The notes below the pieces were generated by a model. It did no database searches. It saw only the letters and a program-made list of their open reading frames with translations, and had not been told where the DNA came from. 64,000 bases of DNA from positions 228,647,435 through 228,711,434 of the forward strand of contig NC_080572.1 of NCBI RefSeq assembly GCF_030247185.1, given 5' to 3'. The DNA is from Malaya genurostris. Lineage: Eukaryota; Arthropoda; Insecta; Diptera; Culicidae. This document shows positions 21,329-34,040 of the stretch, piece by piece. The position numbers and the translations under genes are program-made. Positions within the stretch are counted from its first letter, which is position 1. Each line of letters begins with the position of its first letter.

Positions 21329-23965
21329 CCAACGCGGAACAACGCCAAGCGGACCTGGGCCGGCTAAACGGTGGGTAAGATATAAATATCTAGTGAAAGG
21401 TACAGCACCTGGGTACAAGCAGAAGACTAGGCGTTTGAAGTCAAGCGAAATTGACTCTCTCTTGGGGATAGAAGGAAAGCATAAATGTAGGCGCGTTGTG
21501 TGACTATAGACGCGGTGGGTTCGCTTGATATTTGAAGTTAAACATTTAAGGCTTAAACATCAACAGCTAAAATTTACTGAATCGGTAAAAATTCACTGGA
21601 AAATGTTTTTTTTTTTGCGTCAGGCATCTATTTAATTAATAGAAAAATTTCTTTGAATACTCAAACACAAATTCAATCGCACCCACCGACCGTCCAATAA
21701 AATATAGAAAAAATAATAGCTCCCGCTGAACTAACGGCAAGGCCAATAAATTTAGGACTTGTTTTCTCTTGCTCTAATTTTTCCATTAGATCGTTAATCA
21801 AGCTTATCTAGAATCATATTGTAATTTTTATTTATTGCAGATAGCCCTCTTCTCGTGTGTTTCGTTTATGATTCTCTTCTCGTCTTTCCGTCTCCTAAAT
21901 CATAGACATTTTAATTACTGTATTTAAAACAATCTGAACACACACGCTGCAGCTGGAGAGAAGGCAAGCCGACAAGGATGGTGTTTGTTTATCGGATGAT
22001 TTTTTTTTGTTTTCGTTTTTGATCAATTAATATTTGTAAAAAGTAACCGTCAAACGGAATGCAATCAGCAGAACATAGCATAAGCAGTTCGAGTATCAAT
22101 GATTTTAGTTATTTCTAAGAACTTAGGAAACAAGGCAAGCAGTTGGGGAGCTGCGATCATACTAATATTTATTGAACATTTGTACCCTTTGTTTGACCAA
22201 CTCCCTCCCACTGAAGTGTATCTATCCCAAAACATTAGGCCGGCGACGGATTGTAGTGTGTAGTATTTAAATAAATCTGTACTTTTCGTTTTAAATTCTA
22301 CTTGTTTCGTCCAACGTAGGAATATTTTATCTAGTATTTTGTGGTCGTATTATTTTCCATCTTAACTTAGGGATGAGCCGTTAGAGGAAACAATGTACTG
22401 TATTAATCAAGTTTTAAGTATGATGACCGATTCAACGAAACCCTTTTTTGATTAAACGTGAAATATAGAAAAGCTAATAAACGTAAAACATGTGTTTTTA
22501 TTCGAACAAATGAACATTTTATTTGCTTATGTCAGATGCCTTTTTTTGTTGCTTTTCTGGAACAATGTAACCACATGACGTAACTTCTCAGCGTATGAAA
22601 ATCACCTGTGAAATATCAAAATCGACAACGGAAATGAAGTTAAAAAATGTTTTTTAAAGGCAGTTGCTTAGTGATGTAGCAAATGATCATTCATTTTCCG
22701 GTACTTTAGGTATTATTCAAACTTGATACAAAAAAAAAAATTCATAAAACTGATTCATGAAACGTGTAGGAAAACTTTTCCCGGGTCTAATGTATGAACC
22801 TGCAAGCCATTTTTTTAATCCGTGCAACTACCGTACGATGGCGTTATACCGATCAACACATCACAATAGAAGTGTATCAGAACTGTTTCTCTTTTAGATA
22901 CCTGTTAGAATATTTTATCTTTTTAGCGATGTGTAATTTCATTCTGTTATAAACCAGTTACTGCTTGCTGATCGGGGTCATGGACTTGCGTATATAACAT
23001 ATGCATTTAACAAACTTAACTAATTACGAATAGCGATGGAAAACTTGTAGTAGGTAATGTTATGTAATAACTGTTCACAAGGGACATATCACTTCAAAAA
23101 TGCACATTTATTATGGTACATTATTCTACTAATAGGTCATCCATTTCAAGTAAAATCTCATTAGATCATTGTAAAAATGCTTTAGATTCTGGAAAGAATC
23201 GAAGGTTACCGTTTCTCCAACTTTCAACACAGTTGATAATTGTTTCCACGGTCAAAATTCCGAACAAATCGGTAGCCTCTCATTTGGCGAACGGCGCACA
23301 ATGTAAATCTGCCGTTTTCTTGTGTGCTCTTCCCTACGACGCTAACGTTCCGTACGAAGTCGCGGCACCCATGAAGTTGGATGTTGTGTGTATTGGTGAT
23401 GAGACTTATTCTGATTGAAAATCGATTCAATAAAATCAAATTAATGTATATGAGAAAATCCAATTTACTCTGGCGACACTGAAAATGGTTAGGAACTAAC
23501 ATACTATCATGATTATTACTGTGGAGTTCTCAAAAATACTCTTTTTTAATTCTTGAAAGAAAACAAAAAAAGTTGTTAGTGCATCAACTAGTTTAATCTA
23601 CAGATTCTGCTTGAAATCAAAAATCCTTACATTTGAAGCAAAACACATATTTACATTTTACGTACTCGACGAACTGATTCGAATGGTATATGATACTTGG
23701 GCCTCCGGATCTCGGTTTAAAAGCTTGTTTTTTAAAGTGATTGCATAATCTGGCAAGATGAGAAAGGCAAAACTATAAAGAAAAGATATTTCACCACAGT
23801 AGGGAAATTATTTCCTAAAATTATCCGAAATTATGAATGATTTGAAAATTGCATAATTAAAACAAGGGGCTAAAATCCGATGGGAGACAGATAGTACTTA
23901 TTATCTTTCTCTGAAATGAGCCAGCCAAAATGTCGCGTGGAATCCGGTGGCAAAAAAAGGCGTGA
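21329..23965 (+). other. Probable 3' UTR then non-coding DNA
   Basis: Candidate polyadenylation hexamers AATAAA follow the stop codon at 21696-21701 and 22270-22275, so the transcript may end within about 1 kb of the stop. No gene is recognised further on. A 101-codon open frame at 23113-23418 has no family resemblance. Confidence 0.45.
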
Positions 23966-25126
23966 TGGTAATGTCAGAGACATAACTGGATGCCGTGAAT
24001 ACGAAAACAACCGACATGTTCCTTAACACTTCCGAATGTCAATTAGTTGATCAATTGTATGAATTATGCAAGCATGCCCCTTTTCCACATTTTTCGCAAA
24101 AAACAAAGAAGGCATCACTTGATCTCGATTACTGTGAATTTCACACAGCGAAAAGTGCCCAAATCCAATCAAACTGTTCTAGATTTGCACTAAACTGAGA
24201 GTTTTTACCTTCAATTTTCGAAGCAGAAATCCTAATAGTTCTTAGAAAACTTTTAGAACAATTAGAACGGCTGATTTTGTGTAATGCTCTCCACCGTTGA
24301 TTTTTCACCAATGCAAATGACTAGCAGCGGTGACGTAATCGCTCTTGCCGAAAGCGAAACTAGCTTTGCAAACGACACAAAATACATCTGCTCGCAGTGG
24401 CGATAGAATCCAAACTGATCCAATTTTCGTTGAGAGGTTTCTTTTAACGTGATTTTGTTTGTAGCTTTTTCACTAATGGGCTATAAAAATAACAGCATAT
24501 AGAATTTTAGTGTCGATTATTTCATTTCGGATTTGTATAATTTATTGAAAGAAACTATCAATATGCTGTAGGGATTCGTTTCTAGCATTCAGAAGGGTCA
24601 AATTGTGGAACTCACTATGATATTAAACACTGTTCGGAACATTTTCTCGAACGATTTGTTGTACAGCAGCAGATATTTTGTTCTCTTCCTCAGAACGCAT
24701 TCTGATTGGCTGGTGTTGACATGGGTCAAATGAGACAGGTTTTTCAATAGCGTACTATTGAAATACTTTAATGCTTTTTCTATACTGGCTTAAGTTAAAA
24801 AATTTCGATTCTATTGGTAGTTAGATTATATAAATCCTTTCACAGATCACTGAGCTATGAGCTTTAAAAATACGAGCAAGGCAAACGCGCCTTATGAATT
24901 ATCCTCTTTGATACTCGTTTATACCTAACATTTCAGAAAAGTTTAATTTCGAATTATTTGACATTATGTCACACAATTGAATATTTTATCATGAAATTGT
25001 GATCATATTTCCTATGGCATGTAGCAAAAATTATGTTGATTCGTTAGATACAACAAGAGATATTCACGATCGAAACTCTCACTCTCTCAGAGGGTAAATT
25101 TTGAAAGGCACCCCATAGTAAAGTAA

Positions 25127-26026
25127 TACAATGTTCACACTATGAGTTAAAACAAGTTTTAACTCTGATTTAAGGTTTTAGGCGAAATAACATGTTTTAC
25201 TTTTGCGTTATTTCATATTCAGAAACGTCACATTAAAACATGTTTTCCCGAAATAACATGATATAATTGTCAGTAAAGCACAACCCTGCTAGCATTTTCC
25301 GTCACTTTACGACTATGTCAATTGACAAGCTGTTCAACAACAGCAGTTTTCCATCAAAGTAGCCATGTAATCATAATAAAACAAAACTTTAAACTGGTAC
25401 GAACGTTGCCAGGTATACCGATTTCTCGGTATTTATACAGATTTTTGCCGTCTATACCACAATACAGATATGTACTCCCGAAATACCGATATCTCACGAA
25501 TCATACAGATAAGTACCGATTTTGGTTTTTAGCTTGAATAGACATAAGAAAAGGTTGTCGTGGAACCTTTTTTTTTGCTCACCTCTAGGTGACATTTTCT
25601 ACTACTTATGTAGAAGAGACTCTGATACCGATATGGTACAGATAGATTTTTGCGCCGAATACAGATTTTTGGAAAAAACGACCTGGCAACGCAGACTGGT
25701 ACAACCACTTTTGTTTTTGAATTAAAAGACTACTTTTTTGATCATTTGCTGCTCAAAAATATTCGAACCGTTGGCAATAAGCGTGAATCGATAATATCCT
25801 TCATAGCTAGGAGAAGTACCTGGCTTATTTCTTATTTTTCGGATGTTGTCAAACTACTTTTTTCTTTCCTACCTGTGACGTAGGCATTTTTGCAGTTTGT
25901 TTGTAAACATACTCAATACCAAGTAATATGTCATGCGTATAACATAATCTTAGTGTGAACAGTACGGTTTTAACTTTATATTACTATCGTTAAAACATGT
26001 TATTTTCTGCAGGTGTGAACATAGTA
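25127..26026. mobile_element. 900-bp nested DNA transposon with TAA duplication (PIF/Harbinger-like)
   Basis: Termini TACAATGTTCACAC and TACTATGTTCACAC (inverted) match in 13 of 14 bases. TAA is duplicated at 25124-25126 and 26027-26029. The uninterrupted counterpart at 37340-37365 (agtaaagTAAGTCGTATT) confirms both edges exactly. Subterminal motifs such as GTTAAAACATGTTA recur. No transposase frame. The TAA duplication suggests PIF/Harbinger mobilisation; that is inference. Confidence 0.8.
25401..25694. mobile_element. 294-bp hAT-like MITE nested in the 900-bp element
   Basis: It is flanked by a perfect 8-bp duplication, ACTGGTAC (25393-25400 and 25695-25702). The termini carry inverted CGTTGCCAGGT. 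The interior has repeated ATACAGAT/ATACCGAT tracts, relating it to the CACAGATT-type MITEs at 18290-18601 and 26542-26738. Confidence 0.8.
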
Positions 26027-26541
26027 TAAGTCGTATTCACGACAAAATGTAGCCAAAAATAGATTTACTGGGCTCTTGCTTCCATGTCATAATAGGCCAC
26101 GATTGCAGGAGTTTCTTACTTTCAATTATCAAAACACTTTTTCGTTCTACAACGTGTTGTTATTTCTTGTAGATTTCTATTCCTTCGAGCTTTTGGGAAC
26201 AGTCAGTCCAATCGGGAAGAAGAATTTTTCTTCTTTCATGTTATTTCTCGTTCTTCAAAACTGTAGGTTGTGGTTAACGAAATTCAAACGCTTATTCTTT
26301 TGTGGTGATTCGTTAGCTGAACTTTTAGGGAAAGTGTTCCGCTTGGTTGTTTGTAATATTCTTCGTTTCACACGCTTCTTTTACTAACTTCAGTTTTGAC
26401 TGTAGTTTTCTAGTGCATATTCTTAGGCGTCTAGATGGTAGTGAGCCAAATTTGTTCGCGTCATTTTTTTATATTTTAATATGGCGATCCGTCAGCAATA
26501 AATTAGAACAATATTTGTAATTTTCCAGCACAAATAGGAAT

Positions 26542-26738
26542 CAGGGTTACCAAAGATTTTTTACAGAAATCTATTTTGCTTAACCGATTCTGTTACACAG
26601 ATTACAGATTTTCTTCAAAGTTCACAGATTGCCGCAGATTTTTAGAACGTTTTGTCACAGATTTTAAGCGAAAATATTCACCACAGATGATAAACAGATA
26701 TTTTAGGTTTATACACAGATTTTGAAATGACAGCCCTG
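26542..26738. mobile_element. 197-bp hAT-like MITE of the ACAGATTT type
   Basis: It begins CAGGGTTACC and ends ACAGCCCTG, with target duplication ATAGGAAT (26534-26541) versus ATAGAAAT (26739-26746), 7 of 8 matching. The inside holds repeated CACAGATT motifs. Confidence 0.7.
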
Positions 26739-26746
26739 ATAGAAAT

Positions 26747-28166
26747 CTGTCCTGAAAAAATGTGAATTATATAGTCTGAGTAGGTTTCGGGTCCTTCAAA
26801 TGGCCAAGTCTGAATTTTTCATGGTTACGACAGATTGGTTTTCTTAGATATTTTAATATGATAGTCAGATATGAGTTAGGAGATTAGGACAAGACAAGTT
26901 AAAAATTTTATCTCGAAACTGTTAGGATAAGAGTAGCTACAGAGCAAAATAAAACGCGAAAATAATCAAATATAAATTCAAATAAGCTAACTAATGTCTT
27001 TTTTTTCATTATCATAGCACCTCAGCTAAGAACTAATCGACCGTCAATTAAAATAAATACATATTTCTCTCTCGGCAATCGGCTGCCTAGAGATTAAGAA
27101 ACAAAAGTATAACTAACATTTCGTTATAAATTTACCAATGCATTTCTGGAATTATTAACTAATTATAAATATTATTATAAATAAGATATCATTTTTTGTT
27201 GTACATTATTCTAATAAAATAATTGTCCTTGATATTGCGTTCCGAAGTACGATTGTCGATTCGGTTGGTTTCAAATCGGTGTACTACTATCCAGAGAATT
27301 TGAACTTTATCCGTCACTTCAAAATGGAAATATTACATCATTCCAATATCGCGGAGTTAGGCGTCGTCGTGAGCCGGTATTGAATACAACGAAAAATACT
27401 GTGACACTGAGGAAATGCAGTTGACATTCACGGATGCAAGAACTTTTATGAGTAGTGTATACTAAAATTGACATATGTTTGATTTTCTTGTCGCAAACTG
27501 AATTAGACAGCTTGCATCGATGGATCGTCAACAGTTCATAGAGACCTTTATGGTCATGAATAAGAAAATATACCGATTGTTGAATACGCTAATAAAAACG
27601 ATTTTTTTCTTCAATTGTGTCACTGTATTCTAACCAGCTCAATCGTTCTCCATTTAAGCTAAAGGTGAACCGTTTGCATATCTGATAAGTTACTTAATCG
27701 ATAACAGCTCGAAAAATCCAAACCAACATCAAGAGAGCTTTTTTTTCGTTCAAACTTTACAAAACGGTTTCCCGAACGTTTCCTTCGCCCCCAGAATGAG
27801 CTTTTCCATTTCGCAGAATCGAAATGCTTTATGAGTCGGAACAAATTTCAATGAATGGAGTAGGACTAGGACTCGACGGTGACGAAGCTTTGGTAATATA
27901 GTTTTTGCCACATCCACTCCATTCACATACCGCCAGCCACCACCACCACGAAAAAGTAAATTTTCATTTCCTTCTGCGGTTGACGGATGCGGACGGTGGA
28001 CGGGCTGACTAGAGAGCAAGAGAGTCGCCCTATAGTCGTCGCTGATGCTGAGCTTAAGTTTGATTTTTTCTCACTCGTATGCTAAACCAGCGGAAACGAA
28101 CCGGTGGAACCGCAAACGAAACTCAAACACACGCACTCGTCTACACATTCCGAATTCGTTTTCCAG
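26747..28166. other. Non-coding AT-rich stretch changing to GC-richer DNA from about 27.75 kb
   Basis: No gene recognised. Several AATAAA hexamers occur (around 26950, 27050 and 27213). The composition rises in GC after 27750, which may mark the promoter side or flank of an unrecognised transcript. Confidence 0.35.
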
Positions 28167-28331
28167 CCAAGCGAAGAAATGGTTCGTCCCCTTGGCAGCC
28201 CTGGGGAGTATTCCAACATAACGAAATACACCAATTTTGGTCTCGTTCATGCCACGCCAACATCAAAACGGAAATCGAGGTTGCTTCAGTTTCCCATTTG
28301 GAATTTCACCTCAGATTCAAATGATTCGTAA
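28167..28331 (+). other. Exon-like open segment, gene unknown
   Basis: It begins after a good acceptor (attcgttttccag) and reads PSEEMVRPLGSPGEYSN, continuing to TAA at 28329-28331. GC content and codon use are more coding-like than in the flanks, and an ATG in good context (AGAAATGG) lies near 28177. No domain is recognised and no partner exon is evident, so this could be a terminal exon of an unknown gene or an alternative 3' exon of the upstream RhoGEF, or chance. Confidence 0.25.
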
Positions 28332-29299
28332 TTCAAGCATGAACCCCTAAACTTCAGCTGCCGACACGCTCTAGATTCATAAAAGCAGTGCGGTTAGTGG
28401 AGCTGCCTTTTTTTAGACAACAAAAAAGCATCACACTGTTGATTTTTGATCTTCAACAAGTTCAGGTTGAACAAATGGAGGCTGCCTGAAATATAAATGG
28501 CGGCAAGTCTGTATACCTGTCAAAAGAAAAATCTGATTCTAACAGATTCGCTCGGGTGAAATCGTTACCATCATACCAGTCGTTTGTGATTAAAGTATTT
28601 ATGTAAATTCAGAACAGCGAACCAAACTTCAAACACTTGTTGAAATTTTTTGTCTGTTAAATCTTTACCACCACATGTTTTAAAACGATATTGAGATCAC
28701 TGCTGCGAACAGAAATGGCGTAGCTGCATCAGCACAAACATGTGTTTCCACGTTGTATAAATAAAAATTATAATAGTTAGTTCAGAACCACACGTCATTT
28801 TAATACACCACAGAAACATCAATCACATATGTAATTGAGTGGAAGGCCCATGGGTCATCTGCTATGGTTTACCTAATAAACCGATTACCCGATTAGCCAT
28901 GCGCATTGAATATGATAACGCAAATTGTTAACAAATTGCTCATTAGGGCCAGTCATGCACGATAATGACAAAAAAGTGATCTAAAACCAAAGTCAACCCA
29001 AAATCGTCTATACCGGATCAAGAAATCACCGTACTAATAAAAAAAACAATCAACGTGAGAAAGCTGCAAGTAAGTCAGAGTAAATGTGCAGCTACAATCA
29101 ATGTACAACTAACACATAATTCAACAGTCCAAGCAGTGACTAAGACGAATAAGGATCGATAAGTAGTTAGCAACATTCAAACAGTTATTACTCTGAAATG
29201 GCTTAATTTTTTGCAGTGTGTTTTGCGGTGACATGTTGTTTTGCATGTTAATAACAGCTGCGCAATCGATTGGTTTCGGTACGGTTTATCGTTTCAATC
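28332..29299. other. Non-coding, no recognised gene
   Basis: AT-rich with only short open frames. The mariner relic begins at its right edge. Confidence 0.45.
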
Positions 29300-30220
29300 A
29301 TGAGTCGAATTGATCCGGAAACGCGAAAGAAAATTCTGCACACTTGGTGTTCAGAAAGTGGTGTCACGTACAACGAAATTGAGAAATGGGTGAAAGTGCA
29401 CCACACCAATGTCAAAAATATTATCGATAAGTTCGGTAAGACCCTTTCCATGAAGGATTTGTCCCGATCCGGTAGGAAAACGGGTCCCAGCCAGCCCGGC
29501 CGGGACTTAAGTTGAGTACATCAGGAAAAACCCATCGATGCCGACGCGGAATTTGGCCAAACAGTTCAACACCAGCGTCGGGATGATTTAACGGATCAAA
29601 GTTCGGAACTCCCTGAAAACGTACAAGAAACAGAAGGTGCCGAAAAAATACAGCAAGTTCAGGCCAAAACGAATGCACGAAAACTGTATAACCGGATTCT
29701 ACAGAATAAAGACTGATGCATCCTGATCGACGACGAAACCTACGCTGACACCACGGTGGCGATGGAAAAGTTTGGGCAGAAGGTGTTGGTCTGGCAAGCA
29801 ATTTGTACCTGTGGTTTGCGGTCGTCGATTTTCTTCACGAAGGGCACAATTAACGCCAAGGTGTACGAGGAAGAATGTTTGAAGAAGAGAATGCTGCCAC
29901 TGTACAGAAAGCATAAGGTTCCTCGTCTCTTCTGGCCGGATTTGGCTTCAGCCCACTACGCCAACTCCGTTCTACAGTGGTTGTCAAAAAATAATGTACA
30001 ATTCGTGGAACACAACCCACCGAACTGTCCGGATCTTCGGCCAATTGAAAGGTATTAGGCAATTGTCAAGCGGCACTTTCGGAAGGAAGGTACAGTGTTC
30101 CAAAACATGCAGGAGTTCAAAAAAAACTGGACAGCTGCCACCAGGAAAGTCACAAAAGTAACGGTGTAGAATTTAATGAAGAATGTCAAGTCCAAAGTGC
30201 GAACGTTTCACAGAAACTAG
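29300..30220 (+). pseudogene. Tc1/mariner transposase relic (ITmD37-like)
   Basis: The reading starts MSRIDPETRKKILHTWC and contains helix-turn-helix-like segments (NEIEKWVKVHHTNV), a GRKTGPSQPGR linker and a second HTH (PTRNLAKQF). The catalytic regions follow: LIDDETYAD (first Asp), VLVWQAICTCG, FWPDLASAHYA (second Asp) and NPPNCPDLRPIERY (Glu). The second Asp and the Glu are separated by 35 residues, shorter than intact members of the mosquito D37 group. In-frame stops (for example near 29513 and 30057) and frameshifts disable it. Terminal inverted repeats were not found. Confidence 0.85.
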
Positions 30221-30340
30221 GATTTTCTTCAATATAATCAGTGAAATGCATAAAAATGTAATTTTTTCACAATATATCGAAAACTGATGTCAAAATATGT
30301 TTAATATAAATTTTATTATAACAAAATATAAAAATAAAAT

Positions 30341-30385
30341 CGGGTGGGTAATGTCAGAGACATAATTGGATGATGTAAATATGCT
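30341..30385 (+). repeat. Fragment of the foldback inner end
   Basis: Matches GGTGGGTAATGTCAGAGACA and the following 'taattggat' of the right-arm inner end at 36243-36280. Only about 45 bp are retained. Confidence 0.6.
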
Positions 30386-30398
30386 TAAAACTGGTACA

Positions 30399-32335
30399 CC
30401 TTTCTCTAGTCAAACTCACTTTCATATATAATACCGTGGTATTCTTCAAAATAGTTTATTTCGATTCTTGAAAGATCAACCGGAATCGGTTTGGTTGACT
30501 GTTTACTACCGATTGGAGTAGCCGATTTAGGATTTTTTCGTGTTTTCTCTTTCGCCCCTCTAAGTTATCGTATAAAATTTTTAACAAACTTTACCCTATA
30601 ATTCCGGAACCAGATTTCGGATCCGGATGAAATTCAGGAATTCCGTACAACACCACGCCACCTTCTATTAAGGGGCGGGTAGGGTCTAGCACGTTTAAAA
30701 ATTATTCATTATTTTGTTTATATTTTCTTTTAGTAAAACGTTTCAAGAATTTTCTGTGAAATTGGCTAGTCTATTGGAACGAAACTCTGGAAGTTATGGA
30801 CCTTTATCCATGGCTATCTCATTCTACGAAGAAACAAGAGCTTGGCGCACAGGCCCAAGATTTCTACTTCAATTGACTTCAAAACTTGACAAAACATTCT
30901 CAAAATGTTTCGTTATAATAAATTATAAAAGAAAAAATATGATTTTTTGAAAATGTTAGACCCTACGGGCTCCCTGGAGTAATTAATTGTTTCCATTGAT
31001 TTTATAGCCAAAAAACTTTAAACGCATTTTTCTCGAAAGCAGGTTTTGAAAGTCCGTGGCGTCATTCAAAAAATACTTCACCAATTTTTTTCAAATTTTG
31101 CACACACTTTCTACAAATAAAAACCCAGACCCCAACGTTTTTCTTTTCGTTGTTTATTGCTTTGGGGAAGTTTAACAGCTACAAAATGGTGTTTTTTTTT
31201 TGTAAATAATCGTAGTTTTCACTTTGAACAACCACCAAAAATTTAAAATAAATAGGAAAAAACATACCGAAACGTTGGGGTCTAGAAAAACTTCTTCTCT
31301 AACTATGATGCATTCATTTGTTCAGTTCTGATTAGTCTGCGCACCGCAAATCATGATTTTTATGAAGCGTCCTCATAAATACCTCTTCACCGACCTATTT
31401 CTCAATATTTTTCCACGAAAACATTACAAAATGTTGTTCGAACATTTGAATTTATTTTGTTGAACGATAATTCTGGAAAAAATCGTGAAAATGATGATTT
31501 ATTTCATCGTTTAGACCCTAAGTTTAGAAACCTAAGTTTGTGCAAATTCATCAAACCATCGTGAAGAAAAGAGAGTGAGATCAATTTAAGAAAATATGAC
31601 CATTAGTTCCTGTGCCTCCGGAATCGGAAGCTGGGAACCAGGATAGCCGAAATCAGTTTATTTGACCGTCTACTGATAATGACTATCGAATGAAGTAGTT
31701 TTAGTGTCAATTTAGAATTTCTTTTCGTTGTTTGTTTCGCCCCTCTAAGTAATGATATAAAAATTTTTACACACTTTACTTTATAATTCCGGAATCGGAA
31801 GTCGGATTCAAATGAAATTCAGAAGTTTTGTATGGGACTATCAGATCATTCATTTCCAGTTTATCACGCCATCTCTGAGAAAAGCGAGTAAGTAATTTTA
31901 AATTCGAATCTAATTTGCCCTAATCCCCTTTTAATTCCGGAGCCGGAAGTAGGATACAGAGGAAATTTAGAAGTTTCGTTAAGGGGCATGAGACCAGTCA
32001 TTTGAATCCAAGATTGTTAAAATCGGTCAGGCCATCTCTGAGAGAAATTAATACACATATTTGGATTTTTTGCACATTTTACCCCATAACTCCGGAAGCC
32101 AGATCCAAAAAACAATTCAGGAATTTTGTATGGAACCTGAAAAACTTTTATTTCAATCTAAGTTTGTGAAAATCGGCTTAGCCGTCTTTGAGAAAAGTTG
32201 GTGCATTTATTTTCACGATTTTTTGCACATCTTTCCCCATAATACTGGATGCGGAAGTCGGATCCAAATAATATTCAGGAATTTTGTATGGGACCACAAT
32301 ACCTTTCATTTGAATCTACCCAAGCTAGCTAAACG
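30399..32335 (-). repeat. Dispersed 'TTCCGG' repeat, minus copy, split by a TTAA-type element
   Basis: Its left end (about 30402-30520) is the reverse complement of the right end of the copy at 61142-62110 (catatataataccgtggtat then tcttcaaaata). From 31600 to 32335 there are about four tandem units carrying GGAAGTCGGATCCAAA-type tracts at 144-155-bp spacing. It is interrupted at TTAA (30668-30671) by a relative of the element at 16754-20008. Confidence 0.65.
30672..31528 (-). mobile_element. Shorter relative of the TTAA-flanked element
   Basis: The left end is TTAA followed by GGGGCGGGTAGGGTCTAG. About 30672-30960 matches the reverse complement of 19719-20008, and 31100-31528 matches the reverse complement of 16754-17160 (ACGTTGGGGTCTAGAAAAAC and TCTGATTAGTCTGCGC tracts). 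It therefore has both ends of the family with most of the middle missing. The right TTAA is not preserved. Confidence 0.65.
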
Positions 32336-32676
32336 CCTTACATTATAACTGCACACGGCGAACAAGCAATGTTCCCACGATTCCCAGTTCTGCATAGACA
32401 ACTAAACAAATCTTGCGTAACACACACACTTTGATGCTATCGGTCCGATCCCAACTGATCATACCGAGCCAACACTCTTATTCACGTTGTTCCTTCTCCC
32501 TTTATCCGGGCTACATAAGCCAGAAGTAAAAAAGAACTATGTAAACGAAACTGGCTCCTACAGACCATGAACCAAAAAACATGTGTTTTATTAACCATAA
32601 CTTCAAAAAAATACACTGATCTCTAAATACCGTTTCTGGAAGTACCATAAAAAATGATAAAAACATAAAAGAAGAG

Positions 32677-33237
32677 CTCACTTCTACATCTCATGGACTG
32701 CTTAATCGAATGTCACATGTTCAGATTGAAAGGAATAATTTTAAGTTTTCGTACAATTTCTATCTTTGATTCGTCTTCTAAAATATATAGATTTTAATGT
32801 GGTAACGCTGCACGCTATACGCAATTGAAAAACGCACGTTGTGTGCTTCGTCCGAAAGGCGGTAGTGTTTTGTTTTTCCGTACCAGCACGTAGCGGTTTT
32901 GTATCGTCCTTTTAATGGCAGTTTGAAAGTTACAACTTCCGGTTCCGAAATGATATGGCGATGAGTATCAAAATTTTCAAACCGTCAAACAAAATGATGT
33001 GGCAAAACCGGTACGCATCGAAATGTGCTGGTACGGAGAAAGAAAAGCTCACCGCCTTTCGAACGAAGCACACAACGTGCGTTTTTCAATTGCGTATAGC
33101 GTGCAGCGTTACCACATTAAAATCTATATATTTTAGAAGACGAATCAAAGATAGAAATTGTACGAAACCTTAAAATTATTTCTTTCAATCTGAACATGTG
33201 ACATTCGATTAAGCAGTCCATGAGATGTAGAAGTGAG
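32677..33237. mobile_element. 561-bp hairpin-forming foldback MITE
   Basis: The outer roughly 210 bp on each side are inverted copies: ACATCTCATGGACTGCTTAA near the left edge pairs with TTAAGCAGTCCATGAGATGT near the right edge. The match continues inward through CGAAAGGCGGT and CCGTACCAGCAC. The arms are very similar. The centre is about 130 bp and non-coding. Confidence 0.7.
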
Positions 33238-34040
33238 AATCCGGAATAATAAAATCGTCTGATCTTATTTCCTACATTGCTTGCAAATTGTAGTAACGAA
33301 TATGAACAAAGGGGTTTCACCATCTGTGCTATTCACACACATTCGTATGTCAGGTAGAATTCACAGCGCAACCCAAGCAAGGAGAGCTGCTTCGTTCGTT
33401 CATTAGTTCATGAATATGCCCGCTTGCTGAGACCTATGCTTCATGAGGTTAGCATTTGATGAATGGTTCTCATATTGTAGATGCCTATGAGGAAACTAGA
33501 TTCATAACTTTTATTTCCGATGAATATTAATTTAAAGAACATTGCTTTCAGTGTTTCTAGGATATATACACAGTGTAAACTGCCAAGAAACAAATTGATC
33601 GTTTTGAAAATGGGCTCAAATGCAAAATTTCTGCATTATGTTAAAAATGATTTCTGTAAACCTACACATTAAAAATAAACCGTAAACATTGCCTATATGA
33701 TTTTGCTTCGCGTCTTGTAGCACGCCGTGAGGCAAGGTCTTCTCTCTCGTACAATACTAACGAGAGCGAACCCTTCATTTCATTACATTGTCATGGATTG
33801 CTTAGTTCATGTGTTAACTGAGACTGAGAGCACAGACAATTTACTTGGCAAGGGAAATTGGTCTGCTCAGTAGCATATACACTCACGCATCCAGTTTCTC
33901 TCTAATATAGGTCTCTCATTCAGCTATGTCAAGCAAAGTGTTCACAGCAGATGTTTTTTGTTGCTTCGTTCGTTTGAGGATTCACAATACAAGCCCTGGT
34001 TTCCTACCATCAAACGCTACACACCTCCGGAGTCAACTTT
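33238..34040. other. Non-coding, no recognised gene
   Basis: No coding signal or repeat family that I can name. Confidence 0.4.

Larger units (their letters stand above)
23966..26047 (+). mobile_element. Solo right arm of the foldback family, interrupted by a nested element
   Basis: It starts with TAATGTCAGAGACATAACTG and ends with AAGTCGTATTCACGACAAAA. It follows the right arm of the complete foldback (36243-37365) closely, except that a 900-bp element splits it just before the last 18 bp. No left arm is adjacent; the nearest one is at 15048-16105 on the other side of the last two host exons. Confidence 0.75.

Noticed and set aside
23113..23418. 101-codon open frame after the RhoGEF 3' region
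   Set aside because: No domain or splice context; codon use resembles the flank.
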